64,000 nt of DNA. Origin: an uncultured Bacteroidota bacterium. GTDB taxonomy: Bacteria > Bacteroidota > Bacteroidia > AKYH767-A > OLB10. Below are positions 26,609-35,974 of this stretch, one piece after another. The notes beneath the pieces are model-generated. The model ran no database searches. It was not told the DNA's origin and worked only from the letters and a program-made list of their open reading frames with translations. Position numbers and translations under genes: made by a program. Where the stretch lies: assembly GCA_900696575.1 (NCBI GenBank), contig CAADHD010000034.1:1-64000 (forward strand). Reading direction: 5' to 3'. Numbering within the stretch: the stretch's first letter is position 1; every line of letters begins with the position of its first letter.

Positions 26609-29600
26609 TTATCTAACGACTACCAACCTTGCCGTTACCGATTCGCCATTATTGCTGAGCTTTATCAGATAAATACCCGGTGTGAGTTCTGAAGTATTAA
26701 GTTCTACTGATTCATAACCCGGCCATTCACCGTAAAACAGACCGGCAATTCTTCTTCCTTGTAAATCAAACAATGCAATTTCTGTTTGGCCGGAAAACTC
26801 CGTAGGGAATGTTAAAACAGCATACTCGTCAGATGGATTAGGATGAACGGATAGATGAAGCATATTGTTTGTTAACTCCTCAGGTTCATTCTCTATAAGC
26901 CTTAAGCCGGATGAACTGTTAGAAAAACCGACAAAAATTCGGCATTGCTCAAACGCTGCAATGATGTTACAAACCGCAGTATTGATTTGAGACAACGTAG
27001 GACTGCTTCCGCTGTAGGTGCATCCCAGAGCAGCATTGGCCAGGTTGAGCAGATCAGTGATACGATTATTTACACCGAGATAATTAACCACAGCCGAAGG
27101 AATGTTTTTAACTTGTTTGGTACCGGTTACTGCTGTACCATTTACACAGGAGGAGGCAGCATAAGTTGTAATGTAAGTGCCGGTTATTCTCACATTACCT
27201 AATGATGGATTTAACCGGATGGCTAATGATAAGGCTATGGTTTGGCCCAATAAGTTATTCTTGAACTTACCGTTCTGAAGATAGGAAGTACCGGTTGCCT
27301 GAGCACATGTTTTATTTCCAGATGGCAATGCCGCCACAGTACCTCCGGCCGGAAGTTTTGATTGAAGGCAGGATGATTCAGTAGTTCCAAAAGTTATTGT
27401 TCGAGTACCTGCACCCGTAACCAGAGGGGTCGTTAGCAAGGTTGGCAACAGGCTGCAGCTTGTTCCCATTCCACAAGAAGAAGAACCGGGATTTCCCCAG
27501 AAACCCTGCGAGTAGGCACAGTATTCTTCGCAACGGTTACCGAAGGAAACCGTACAGGTGCTGTTGGGACCTGTACCTACAACTAAAGTAAATGTACCGG
27601 TTGTGCCGCTGTTTCCGGCTTTGTAAGTAATGGAAGAAGTTCCCTGCCCTGAAGTAATCTGCCAGCCGGTTCCTGTTACACTCCAACTGTAACTTGCTGC
27701 ATTACCGCTTACTGATGCGGTAAGGGTATTATTACCTAAACCACAAACCGGAAGCAGACTTGGTTCAGTAAGGGTACATGATGCAGAAGGAAGTACCGTA
27801 AGAGTTCCGCTTAAATAATTTACAGTGTAATTAGCAGGAGAATTAAGAACCAGATTACCCGGAACGATAGAATAAGTGCCTGGTCCCGGGTTGCCGGTAA
27901 CAAGATTATTCATGTTATCATAGATGAAGTATGATGGGCCGCTTTCAATAATAGAAGCATCATCATCGTACCAGTACCCGGTTATATTAGAAGTAAAGGC
28001 AAGTGATTGTCCTTCCGTAATTGTAAGATTATTGGCAGTAACAGTTAGCTGTGCAGGCAGAATGGTTAAATCTCCAAGTTCGTATGAAATGTCGAAGTTG
28101 TTTGACATAAATGCTGCCGGAACAATAGCCCATGTACCCACTGTAGTACCGGTAACCATATTAATCGGAAGGAAAGATGACAATACATCGCCCGGAGGCG
28201 CATTAGCATCCTCTTCATCAATAATGACAATGACATTATCATTACTTGATCCTTCAGTTGTTGAGCTATTCACAATTGGGCTGCCGTTTACAAGAACACG
28301 ACCGTTAACTATGGCATTTCCGTTAACTAATGCCCGTGCATTTACCAATGCTCGTGCATTTACCAGCACACGGGCACTTACCAAAGGTGCCTCGCTGGGA
28401 TTGTCTTCATAATTAAAAACAGAAGCAACTGCAACATCTACCAATTCCGCCTCACCTATCTGATAATTGCCATTCACAAGTACACGTGCATTGACAAGTA
28501 CACGTGCATTGACCAATGCTCTGGCGCTGGTAAGAGCGGCCATGTTGGCAAGATCAGAATTTACAAGCGCTCTGCCATTGACAAGAACCCGTGCATCAAC
28601 CATTGCTATTTCATTGGCAATATCATTTTCATAGGCTGATTGTAATGAAGAAAGATATGCAGGCTGATCAGCAATTTCAATGTTACTATCATCATAGATA
28701 TAATCATATTGAATACCTTCCATTTTATCGCCATAGGTAAATGTTGCATTCTGCGGTTTAATAACCAACGGCATTTTTTCTATAGTCAGCAATCCGTTTA
28801 TCAATGTGTAATTGAATAATTCGGTTTGCCCGATATCGGGAGGTAACATGGTTGGCTGTATAAAATAGATACCTGCATTGCTTGAACTGGTAGCCGGGGT
28901 GTTAAAACCCATCGGCACCAAACCTAACTGTGCAAGTGTAAAGCCTGCGGCAGCAAAATCAACTCCGTCAACAGTTACGGTTGCAGTAAAGACAGGAAGT
29001 TTTTCACCGAATTTTTTTGTTTTATTATCTGCCGTAATAACTACCTCTTTCTTTATGGGCGAGAAGAAGTAAAGCACATTGGAACATCCGCCATCATCGC
29101 CACCGGGAGTAATGGAAGGAGTGCATACTCTTATGGGAGGATTACCTGTAAACGATGAAATTAAAGCCGACAAATGGTTCCCGTCAATAAATGTAGTTGG
29201 CAAGGTATCTTCCCTGAAAATAATTCTTGATTGGGTAGTGATGAAATCAGCAGTAACGGTTAAGGTGAAAGGCACGGTACCCGGAGTTATCCCCGGAGGA
29301 ACATCCAAAGAAATCAAAACAGGGGTTGGTGCAGCCATAGTACGCAAGGCCGCATCGGCATCGGCTAATCCGTTTCCGGAGAGTACATCAAACCCGGGAG
29401 TGTACATTTCAACGGAGGTAGAATTCAGAATAGATTTTATTTGTGCCGGTGAAAGTCCATCGGAATAAAATTTCTGTTTTGCACTTTGCAATAAAGCTCC
29501 AATACCGGCAACATGAGGTGCAGCAGCAGAGGTTCCGAAAAAATTGGGAAACGCATCCCCATCAATATTGGGCCCGCCAAGGTCAACGGTAGTGTTAACT

Positions 29601-32584
29601 CCATTGGGTCCGCATAAATCAGGTTTGGGTCTTACCACACCATTTGTCATTGTACCTCCAAGGGATGAAAATGATTCACTAACAGGAGGGGAAACTCCGT
29701 ATGCTGGTGTATTGGAATATCTGACAGCCCCGGTAGTAATAGCTCCTGAAGCATTAGCCTGTCCTACAATTGTTGAATTACCTTGATTGAATTCATTTAT
29801 CACAAAACCGTTGGCGGGAACCCGGAAGACCACATATTTAAATTGAACATTTGTACCGGTTCCCGATTCGCGGGTAATGAGGATATTGGTAGATGTATTT
29901 TGAGTTACCGTAAAAGGTAATACTTCAAACGGATCTCCTCCAATGTTGTAACGGTTAAAACCGAATAAGGTAATGCCGTTATCATAGGTAAGATAAATAT
30001 CCAGGTCATTGGCCGTTCCAACAGGCTGAGCTTCTATGCTGTAAAAATCGTCTTGCCATTGCAATACTAACAGATAGCTTCCCGGGGTAAGCGAAACATT
30101 TTGAAAACGGTCTCCACCGCCAAAATCATGAGCAGTACCGATAATGCTGCCGGGTGCTGCAGTAGGGTTGTAAACTCCGGTGTATGATTTGTCTCCAAAA
30201 TTACCGGCTGAAGTAAAGTAAGCAGAGCCTAATGCAACAACATCCTCTACTGCTTTGGCAATCATTCCATCAGTAAAAAAAGGTTCGGTAATGTAGGTTA
30301 CATCATCACAAATGATACTGCAACCGGCCTGTTGCAATTCGCGGATTCCCTGGGCCATATTTCCCGCACTGATAAAACCGGTGCGAAAGGCCAGTTCGGC
30401 TTTTGGCGCTACGTCATGAATTATCTGAAGCATGGCACGACCTTCATCGTTTTGAATTCCATAAGGATAATCCTGCAGAACATGGACAGGTGTATTATTT
30501 CCATTCGGATTGCCGATACCCGGCAAATCGCCATTTACAACATTGGTCTGTGCCGGATTTCCGATAATGGTGTTAAAACTATTGGAAAGTACTCCTGCTT
30601 TAGTACCTTCTCCATATACTTTAAAGCCGTTTCTTGCTATATCCGATTTCTGTGCAGCATCTCCCTGCGAATTTGCAACCCCGGATGCAACCAGCGGAGG
30701 AAATACAGGCCTTACATAATTGATTAAATTGATACCGGTAGTCAGGTTCAGATTATTCAGATTCTGAAGCTGGTTAATATCAATCTGCGTAGTTATAATT
30801 CTGTTTCCGGTTCCATTATCAATAAATACAGTACAGTTAAAAGGGGGGCTTGTAATGATACCCAACAGTTGCTGATAAAACCCTTCATTATAGATGATTT
30901 CAACGAACACTAACCCGTTATCAATTCTGAAAACATCTTCGTTGGGATTTGAACCCTGATAATTGAAATAAAGCGATGTTAACTCTGCCCCGATTATTTT
31001 ATCAGATTTACCACCATCCGGAGGGGGATATCCCGGAAAAATACATGGATCGAAAGTCACTTCTGCAGTATCGCTTGCCGAACAGCCTGTTGAATTTACG
31101 GTAACGGTCAATGTAAATGTGCCAAATTGATTAACAGTAGGTGTGGCTGTTCCGGCTCCGGAGAATATGTTTCCGCCATTAGAAGGAAACCATGAATAAG
31201 TTACTCCGGTTGATGGTATGCTTGATCCATTTAACTGAACGGTAGGCGTAGAGCAATCCATTTGTAAATCGGGGCCGGCATTTACCGTAGGTAATGAATG
31301 AACCGTTACGGTTACCGAAGAAGTGGCCGTGCAATTACCTGAAGTAACAGTAACGGTGTAGATGAAAGTGCCCGATGTATTCAGTGTAACTGTAGGGTTA
31401 GCAATGTTAGCATCACTTAAGCCGGTGGCAGGCGACCAACTGTAGGTATTTCCTGAAACGGGAGCAACCCCAAGTTGTGCTGTTCCACCTGAACAAAAGC
31501 TCACATTGTTTCCTGCATTGGCTGATGGCGGTGTGCACTCATTAAACGGAAAATACTGAAGCGTAGCTCCTGAATTGATATAAACCTGGGTTCTGCTGAA
31601 AAATGCTCCTTTTAACAAACTGGAACCAGTTCCCGATCCGATATTAATGGCCGCTTTGGTAGCATATATGGTTCCCAGGAATTTAACACTGCCGCTTCCG
31701 CCTGATGAGCCATTCAAAATAGTAAATGAACTTTTGCCATTAGATGATGTTGAACCACTGCCCTGCACTTCGTAATAAATACGGGTTTCACTTCCGCCAT
31801 TTATCATTGATGCATTCAGCTTACCCATGAGTGCATCACCATGAACATAAACTTTAAATACCCCCGTTGGCTGATTCTGAAAATTGTAAACAAAATTTAC
31901 ATTACCGCTGTTGCAAATTGCTTTAAAAACATAAACACCCGGACCATTAAATGTGAGTGTTTTACTACTACCAAGACTAACGGTTCCATAACTTCCGGGG
32001 GTAATAGTAGTATTATTGGATATGGTTCCAGTACCGGCAGCCGGAAATACTGCAGGTGTTGGTAAAGCAGGAAGAACAGGCAAAGAAGGGGTGGAATAGG
32101 TAACCCCATTGGAAGGAACAGGACCAGAATATGTTCCTGAGGTGATGACAGGTCCTGCTACCGTGCCGCCTCCTATTACTATGTTGCCTTTAACTTTAAT
32201 GGAACCTGATAAGGTTTGATTCGTTCCTGCCGAAAAAATGGTGCCTGTAAGATTGGAAGTATTGGCTGCTGTAATCTGACCGTTTACTGAATTACTGTTG
32301 GCTAGTATTACTTTTCCGTTACTATGAATGTTTGAAGAAATGGTTGCCGTGCCTAAGCTTTTTACAATAGCATAACTTCCGACAGAGCCATTCTGAAGAT
32401 TCGTAGAAGAGCACATAAACACACCATATCCCGGTGAAGCAGGGGCTGTTGATCCCGACCCACCATTGCCCGAAAACAAAAGAAAATCTTTAATAGAAAG
32501 ATTTTGACTGAAAGACAAATTGGTGATTAATACTAAGCTGGTGCTTAAAATTACTAAGCACTTGAATAATGAAATTTTACTCAT
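26609..32584 (-). CDS. Giant T9SS protein with degenerate subtilase domain
   Basis: 1991 residues. Order: signal peptide (1-26); Gly/Ser/Thr-rich, probably beta-helical region (about 30-350); two PKD-like modules (about 355-515); S8-like peptidase domain (about 540-1070); Ig-like segment; MBG-type domains (about 1175-1560) interrupted by eleven (A/G)R(V/A)LVN-like hexads (1329-1439); PKD-like module; a cysteine-rich region starting CAYSQGFWGNPG (about 1680-1900); and a T9SS sorting domain (HPNPSDEYAVLTF, last ~80). The serine motif GTSAAAPHVAG is intact (S1019). However, the usual aspartate position reads SNSF (N668) and the histidine region reads DEGRAM (E714). Proteolysis is therefore uncertain. 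Surface adhesion or matrix function is an equally good guess. Confidence 0.85.
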   Translation of the reverse strand: MSKISLFKCLVILSTSLVLITNLSFSQNLSIKDFLLFSGNGGSGSTAPASPGYGVFMCSSTNLQNGSVGSYAIVKSLGTATISSNIHSNGKVILANSNSVNGQITAANTSNLTGTIFSAGTNQTLSGSIKVKGNIVIGGGTVAGPVITSGTYSGPVPSNGVTYSTPSLPVLPALPTPAVFPAAGTGTISNNTTITPGSYGTVSLGSSKTLTFNGPGVYVFKAICNSGNVNFVYNFQNQPTGVFKVYVHGDALMGKLNASMINGGSETRIYYEVQGSGSTSSNGKSSFTILNGSSGGSGSVKFLGTIYATKAAINIGSGTGSSLLKGAFFSRTQVYINSGATLQYFPFNECTPPSANAGNNVSFCSGGTAQLGVAPVSGNTYSWSPATGLSDANIANPTVTLNTSGTFIYTVTVTSGNCTATSSVTVTVHSLPTVNAGPDLQMDCSTPTVQLNGSSIPSTGVTYSWFPSNGGNIFSGAGTATPTVNQFGTFTLTVTVNSTGCSASDTAEVTFDPCIFPGYPPPDGGKSDKIIGAELTSLYFNYQGSNPNEDVFRIDNGLVFVEIIYNEGFYQQLLGIITSPPFNCTVFIDNGTGNRIITTQIDINQLQNLNNLNLTTGINLINYVRPVFPPLVASGVANSQGDAAQKSDIARNGFKVYGEGTKAGVLSNSFNTIIGNPAQTNVVNGDLPGIGNPNGNNTPVHVLQDYPYGIQNDEGRAMLQIIHDVAPKAELAFRTGFISAGNMAQGIRELQQAGCSIICDDVTYITEPFFTDGMIAKAVEDVVALGSAYFTSAGNFGDKSYTGVYNPTAAPGSIIGTAHDFGGGDRFQNVSLTPGSYLLVLQWQDDFYSIEAQPVGTANDLDIYLTYDNGITLFGFNRYNIGGDPFEVLPFTVTQNTSTNILITRESGTGTNVQFKYVVFRVPANGFVINEFNQGNSTIVGQANASGAITTGAVRYSNTPAYGVSPPVSESFSSLGGTMTNGVVRPKPDLCGPNGVNTTVDLGGPNIDGDAFPNFFGTSAAAPHVAGIGALLQSAKQKFYSDGLSPAQIKSILNSTSVEMYTPGFDVLSGNGLADADAALRTMAAPTPVLISLDVPPGITPGTVPFTLTVTADFITTQSRIIFREDTLPTTFIDGNHLSALISSFTGNPPIRVCTPSITPGGDDGGCSNVLYFFSPIKKEVVITADNKTKKFGEKLPVFTATVTVDGVDFAAAGFTLAQLGLVPMGFNTPATSSSNAGIYFIQPTMLPPDIGQTELFNYTLINGLLTIEKMPLVIKPQNATFTYGDKMEGIQYDYIYDDSNIEIADQPAYLSSLQSAYENDIANEIAMVDARVLVNGRALVNSDLANMAALTSARALVNARVLVNARVLVNGNYQIGEAELVDVAVASVFNYEDNPSEAPLVSARVLVNARALVNARALVNGNAIVNGRVLVNGSPIVNSSTTEGSSNDNVIVIIDEEDANAPPGDVLSSFLPINMVTGTTVGTWAIVPAAFMSNNFDISYELGDLTILPAQLTVTANNLTITEGQSLAFTSNITGYWYDDDASIIESGPSYFIYDNMNNLVTGNPGPGTYSIVPGNLVLNSPANYTVNYLSGTLTVLPSASCTLTEPSLLPVCGLGNNTLTASVSGNAASYSWSVTGTGWQITSGQGTSSITYKAGNSGTTGTFTLVVGTGPNSTCTVSFGNRCEEYCAYSQGFWGNPGSSSCGMGTSCSLLPTLLTTPLVTGAGTRTITFGTTESSCLQSKLPAGGTVAALPSGNKTCAQATGTSYLQNGKFKNNLLGQTIALSLAIRLNPSLGNVRITGTYITTYAASSCVNGTAVTGTKQVKNIPSAVVNYLGVNNRITDLLNLANAALGCTYSGSSPTLSQINTAVCNIIAAFEQCRIFVGFSNSSSGLRLIENEPEELTNNMLHLSVHPNPSDEYAVLTFPTEFSGQTEIALFDLQGRRIAGLFYGEWPGYESVELNTSELTPGIYLIKLSNNGESVTARLVVVR
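28268..28598 (-). repeat. Coding hexapeptide repeat (A/G)R(V/A)LVN
   Basis: Two blocks (28467-28598 and 28268-28383) encode five and six copies of a six-residue unit: ARVLVN, ARALVN, GRALVN, GRVLVN, GNAIVN, GSPIVN. Codons differ between most copies, so selection appears to act on the protein. Two neighbouring copies in the first block are nearly identical in DNA, suggesting a recent duplication. The pattern resembles hexads of left-handed beta-helices. Confidence 0.75.
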
Positions 32585-32881
32585 TTTATTATGATTTAAG
32601 GGTTTAAAGTCAGAGTTCGGTTGAACTCATTTATTAATGCATCAAAAGTATGCGAAAAATAAAATGCAAAGCAAATCTTTAAACAAATAAAATCTTAAGG
32701 TAACACAATAACTGCCAGTACATTAACAGAATTGAACGGGATAAGCAGAATTCAACCCGGTTGTTCTATTGCTTTCAGGCAAGTTTTAATGGTTAAGAGC
32801 CTGAAAATTTAATGCAGCATTAAAAAACTAAAACAAAAAAACAAACTGAATCAGCACAATATTAATCCGGAAAGAGATTGC
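32585..32881. other. Gap between giant gene and usp gene
   Basis: 297 bases holding the promoter of the giant gene (32643-32675). It also holds an 8-bp inverted repeat, TTTCAGGC/GCCTGAAA (32773-32780, 32799-32806), without a U-tract. Nothing else is recognisable. Confidence 0.5.
32643..32675 (-). promoter_or_regulatory. Promoter of the giant T9SS gene
   Basis: On the minus strand TTTG (32675-32672), 21 bases, then TACTTTTG (32650-32643): a full match to the Bacteroidota consensus. The leader is about 58 bases. Confidence 0.6.
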
Positions 32882-33718
32882 TCAATGTCCCTCAGGCAAA
32901 GCAATTAAAGGAAGTTTAATTTTCAATGCAGTCTTTGCTGTAACACTGGCTCCGGTAATTTTTCCGAACAATCCGTGATGCCTTGAATACATTGCCAGAC
33001 AGGCAGGTTTAGTTTGCTTCACAAAATCCTGAATTCCGTTTACCACATTTAACTGAGTGCTTACATAACCTGAAACTTTGGAATACTTAACGGCTGATGA
33101 GATTTTCTTTTTCATTTTCTGATAATCCTTTTCATTATTCATCAGCAAACGATTATCAATATTCAGAAACAAAATTTCACTTCCAAACTTTTTCGCAAGC
33201 GGAACCAGTGTGTTGGCTGCATTCAGGTTATCTTCCTGCAGATCTGTGGCATAAACAATTTTTTTAATTGTCTTAAATTTCGATCCCTTCGGAATTGTCA
33301 TAACAGGACAAGGCGCATTTCTCAGAACTCTTAAAGCATTGCTGCCCATAAGCAATCTTGCAACTCCTGAAGTTCCTGTTGCGCCCATTATAATCCAATC
33401 AGATTTTTTCTCAAGTGCTGTTTCAATTGTACGGGCAGAAGCAAGCCCCTGCATAATGACCATTTCTGTCTGAACAATTTTTGATGACGCAATCTTTACT
33501 CCTGCAACAAATTTTTTAAGCCGTTTCTGAGCATTATCAAAAAGTTCTTTAGCATTAACCGGAACAGCTCCCAGTGGTAACTCGGTAAAAATTACCGGAG
33601 TTTCATAACAATGCAGCAGAATAATCCTGGCATTGAAAATTCTGGCCAACTCAAGGGCATACACATAAGCATCGCGCGAATTGCGCGAGAAATCAACGGG
33701 GCAAAGGATGGTTTTCAT
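32882..33718 (-). CDS. Universal stress protein, tandem UspA domains
   Basis: 278 residues with two Usp domains (about 1-145 and 150-278). The first carries the complete ATP-binding motif G-2x-G-9x-G-S: G112, G115, G125, S126. The second is divergent (a HHGLFGKITGAS segment) and probably does not bind nucleotide in the same way. Cytoplasmic; Usp proteins support survival under starvation, oxidative and respiratory stress. It is the last gene of the run 35904-32882, following the CDF gene by 11 bases. Confidence 0.92.
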   Translation of the reverse strand: MKTILCPVDFSRNSRDAYVYALELARIFNARIILLHCYETPVIFTELPLGAVPVNAKELFDNAQKRLKKFVAGVKIASSKIVQTEMVIMQGLASARTIETALEKKSDWIIMGATGTSGVARLLMGSNALRVLRNAPCPVMTIPKGSKFKTIKKIVYATDLQEDNLNAANTLVPLAKKFGSEILFLNIDNRLLMNNEKDYQKMKKKISSAVKYSKVSGYVSTQLNVVNGIQDFVKQTKPACLAMYSRHHGLFGKITGASVTAKTALKIKLPLIALPEGH

Positions 33719-33729
33719 AATTGTTTGAT

Positions 33730-34749
33730 TTAAGTATTATCAGCATTAGCATGTATAGAATGTTTTCTGTTTGCAACAAGGTTTGACGGATTCCAAGTAA
33801 TATGTTTTGAAAACTCTTCAAGCCTGAAAGAACAATCAGCAACATGACACAACGCACAAGACTTCTGCATGCACGGATCCGTATGAACGGAAATTTCAAC
33901 TCTATGCCTAAAGTGCATGTTAAATGTCTTTTCAAGATTTTTAATTTCATCATGAACTTCTTCCAAAGTAAGGTAAAACGGCATTGTAACATGACAATCT
34001 ACGTGTAAACTTGAACCATATTTCTGAACTTTCAGGTGATGCATATCAATCCAACGGCTGTTTCTTTCCTTCTCAAGTGCTGAAGCTATTCTTTCAATCA
34101 ATTCGGGATCTGCTTTGTCCATTAAGTCATCCAGCGACTTACGTAACAAACTATATCCGCTGAAAATGATATGTAAAGCCAGTGCTAAAGCCAATGTACT
34201 ATCAATCCATGCATAACCTGTAAGCTTAAATAACACGAGACCAGCAATGAGGGCAAGACTGGTTAACACATCTGTTTGCAAATGTTTACCGTCAGCAAGC
34301 AGCACATCGCTCCTTAGTTTCTCCCCTTTCCTTTTCAACATAATACTCATACCGGCTAACAAAATAGCAGAAAATGCAGTGATGAAAATACCTAAATCCA
34401 CCTCACGTATCATACTGCCTGTTGCAAGGCTGATAATGGATTTGATAATGATGAAAATACCGGTTAGCAATATCATGGCTCCTTCAAAACCTACTGCTAC
34501 AGTTTCCATTTTGCCATGCCCGTATGGATGATTGCTATCCTTTAAACGTGAAGCATAAATTACACTGAATAGAGCAAAGCCGCTGGCAGCTATGTTGATG
34601 AGCGATTCGAGTGCATCAGATAAAATAGCATTGCTTCCGGTAAACGCATAAGCCGTAAACTTCACCAACAGCACAAAAACGCCCAAAATCAGAACAAGAC
34701 GTAATGCCCCGATTTTTTGCCTTAAGGGTGAATTTTTATTTTTAGCCAT
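33730..34749 (-). CDS. Cation diffusion facilitator with Cys-rich tail
   Basis: 339 residues with six predicted membrane helices and a cytoplasmic C-terminal domain; exports divalent metals in exchange for protons. The transport site can be read as E48/N52 (SDALESLIN) and H156/D160 (GKHLQTD), not the D-D-H-D of zinc exporters such as YiiP, so metal choice is uncertain. HPYGHGK (74-80) is typical. After the cytoplasmic domain a tail carries C-x4-C-x2-C-x4-C (PCMQKSCALCHVADC), a probable metal-binding knot. The start overlaps the stop of the TauE-like gene by 8 bases, indicating translational coupling. Confidence 0.9.
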   Translation of the reverse strand: MAKNKNSPLRQKIGALRLVLILGVFVLLVKFTAYAFTGSNAILSDALESLINIAASGFALFSVIYASRLKDSNHPYGHGKMETVAVGFEGAMILLTGIFIIIKSIISLATGSMIREVDLGIFITAFSAILLAGMSIMLKRKGEKLRSDVLLADGKHLQTDVLTSLALIAGLVLFKLTGYAWIDSTLALALALHIIFSGYSLLRKSLDDLMDKADPELIERIASALEKERNSRWIDMHHLKVQKYGSSLHVDCHVTMPFYLTLEEVHDEIKNLEKTFNMHFRHRVEISVHTDPCMQKSCALCHVADCSFRLEEFSKHITWNPSNLVANRKHSIHANADNT

Positions 34750-35479
34750 GTACCGGTAAATTCATTGCTTTAATAAGGGTGATAATGCCGGTTATAAAAA
34801 TAAGAAAGAGTACGAACTTTTTAAATGACTCTTGCGAAATACCGTCAAGAACCTGCTTCCCTATCCATGAACCAACAAAAGAAACAACCATCAATAAAGG
34901 AATAATAGGAAGATGACCGGTATTCAAAAAATCGTTTTTCACATAAATCACTGAACGGGTCATATCCACTCCCATGTCAATAGTCGCTGAAGTAGCAACA
35001 AAGATATTTTTCGGCAGGTTGAATGCGGTCATGGCAGCGCCCCTGACAGCACCTCCTGTACCGATTAGCCCTGCAAAAAATCCTGCCATGCCACCACCGG
35101 CAACAGCATACGCATTTCCCTCTGGTGCTTTCCATTCGCGGTTAAAAAAAAAGAAAACACTGAACAGTAAAAGAAAAGCCGCTAAAAAAAATTCTCCAAA
35201 AACAATATCAAATGATGAAACCAGAATTGCTCCGATGGCCACCGCAAAAATACCGGGTATTCCGAACAGTAAGGAAACTTTCCAGTCAATGTATTTTCTG
35301 AACAAAATGATTTTGGCAAGATTGCCTGAAACATGAAACAGCGCAGTTAATCCAAGCACCACATGTAAATCGTAAATCAATCCTGCCAGCGGAACAAAAA
35401 AAACAGATGACCCGAAGCCGCCTACTGTTCCTATCACTTCACAAAACAGAGCCAGCAGTGAAATGAGTATAATTTTCAA
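34742..35479 (-). CDS. TauE/SafE-family sulfite/anion exporter
   Basis: 245 residues with about eight hydrophobic helices and the family's glycine-rich start VGGFGSSVFFVPL and internal GLIGTGGAVRGAAM. TauE/SafE proteins move sulfite, sulfoacetate or related small anions across the inner membrane; the substrate here is not evident. It starts 2 bases after the DoxX-like stop and overlaps the CDF gene, so it belongs to one operon with them. Confidence 0.88.
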   Translation of the reverse strand: MKIILISLLALFCEVIGTVGGFGSSVFFVPLAGLIYDLHVVLGLTALFHVSGNLAKIILFRKYIDWKVSLLFGIPGIFAVAIGAILVSSFDIVFGEFFLAAFLLLFSVFFFFNREWKAPEGNAYAVAGGGMAGFFAGLIGTGGAVRGAAMTAFNLPKNIFVATSATIDMGVDMTRSVIYVKNDFLNTGHLPIIPLLMVVSFVGSWIGKQVLDGISQESFKKFVLFLIFITGIITLIKAMNLPVHG

Positions 35480-35481
35480 GA

Positions 35482-35904
35482 CTACAGCGATTTCAGAAAG
35501 TAAGACAAACTGAGCACATCGTACTCATCAGGAAAAAGAAGGATAAAAAGCAGAAGTAGAAACCGAGGGAATATCAGTTTCATATCCCAAACAGGATTTA
35601 CCAGCGACATTGCTGCGGAAACCAGCAGCATGTTTAATCCGAGTAAACTTAAAGATACATATTTAAGCAGACCCATCAGCAGAAATAAACCGCAGGCAAA
35701 TTCAATAAATGCATTTAACCAAATACCCGTTTGAAAGAGGCTTCGGGAAATACCGAATTTCTGAAAGGAAGGATAAAGCGATTTAGCCACTTCTTCAGGT
35801 CCGATTCTGAAAAGCTTATCATATCCCTGAAAAATAAAAAGTACGGCAAGCAATGTACGTGCAAAAAGCAGTGCAACCGATTCGGGATTAAAAAGACTAT
35901 TCAT
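35482..35904 (-). CDS. DoxX-family membrane protein
   Basis: 140 residues with four predicted membrane helices. RTLLAVLFIFQGYDKLF is the usual DoxX opening, followed by a middle helix with NAFIEFACGLFLLMGLL. DoxX-like proteins are linked to quinone or thiosulfate chemistry and to thiol stress in some bacteria; no specific substrate can be read here. It is the first gene of the operon DoxX-TauE-CDF-Usp. Its -7 element lies inside the U-tract of the hsp20 terminator. Confidence 0.85.
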   Translation of the reverse strand: MNSLFNPESVALLFARTLLAVLFIFQGYDKLFRIGPEEVAKSLYPSFQKFGISRSLFQTGIWLNAFIEFACGLFLLMGLLKYVSLSLLGLNMLLVSAAMSLVNPVWDMKLIFPRFLLLLFILLFPDEYDVLSLSYFLKSL

Positions 35905-35914
35905 AAATCGTTGC

Positions 35915-35922
35915 CAAAATTA
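35915..35922 (-). promoter_or_regulatory. -7 element of the DoxX operon
   Basis: TAATTTTG on the minus strand matches TAnnTTTG, 10 bases before the start codon. It overlaps the tail of the hsp20 terminator. Confidence 0.45.
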
Positions 35923-35954
35923 AAACAAAACCGGCCTGCTTATGAGCAAGCCGG
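35916..35954 (-). terminator. Terminator of hsp20
   Basis: A 10-bp stem (35945-35954 with 35931-35940, one G-U pair, loop CATA on the minus strand) is followed by TTTTGTTTTAATTTT. It lies about 20 bases after the hsp20 stop. Confidence 0.88.
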
Positions 35955-35974
35955 CATAACCAATAAATCAAGCA

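Noticed and set aside
27924-28412. 162-codon frame opposite the giant T9SS gene
   Set aside because: It is the antisense reading of the MBG and hexapeptide region; the repeats remove stops. The sense protein has clear domains.
28268-28598. Possible CRISPR-like direct repeat array
   Set aside because: The repeats are in frame, have no spacers and encode hexapeptides of a secreted protein.
32773-32806. 8-bp inverted repeat as a terminator of the usp operon
   Set aside because: It has no U-tract on either strand and a long 18-base loop.
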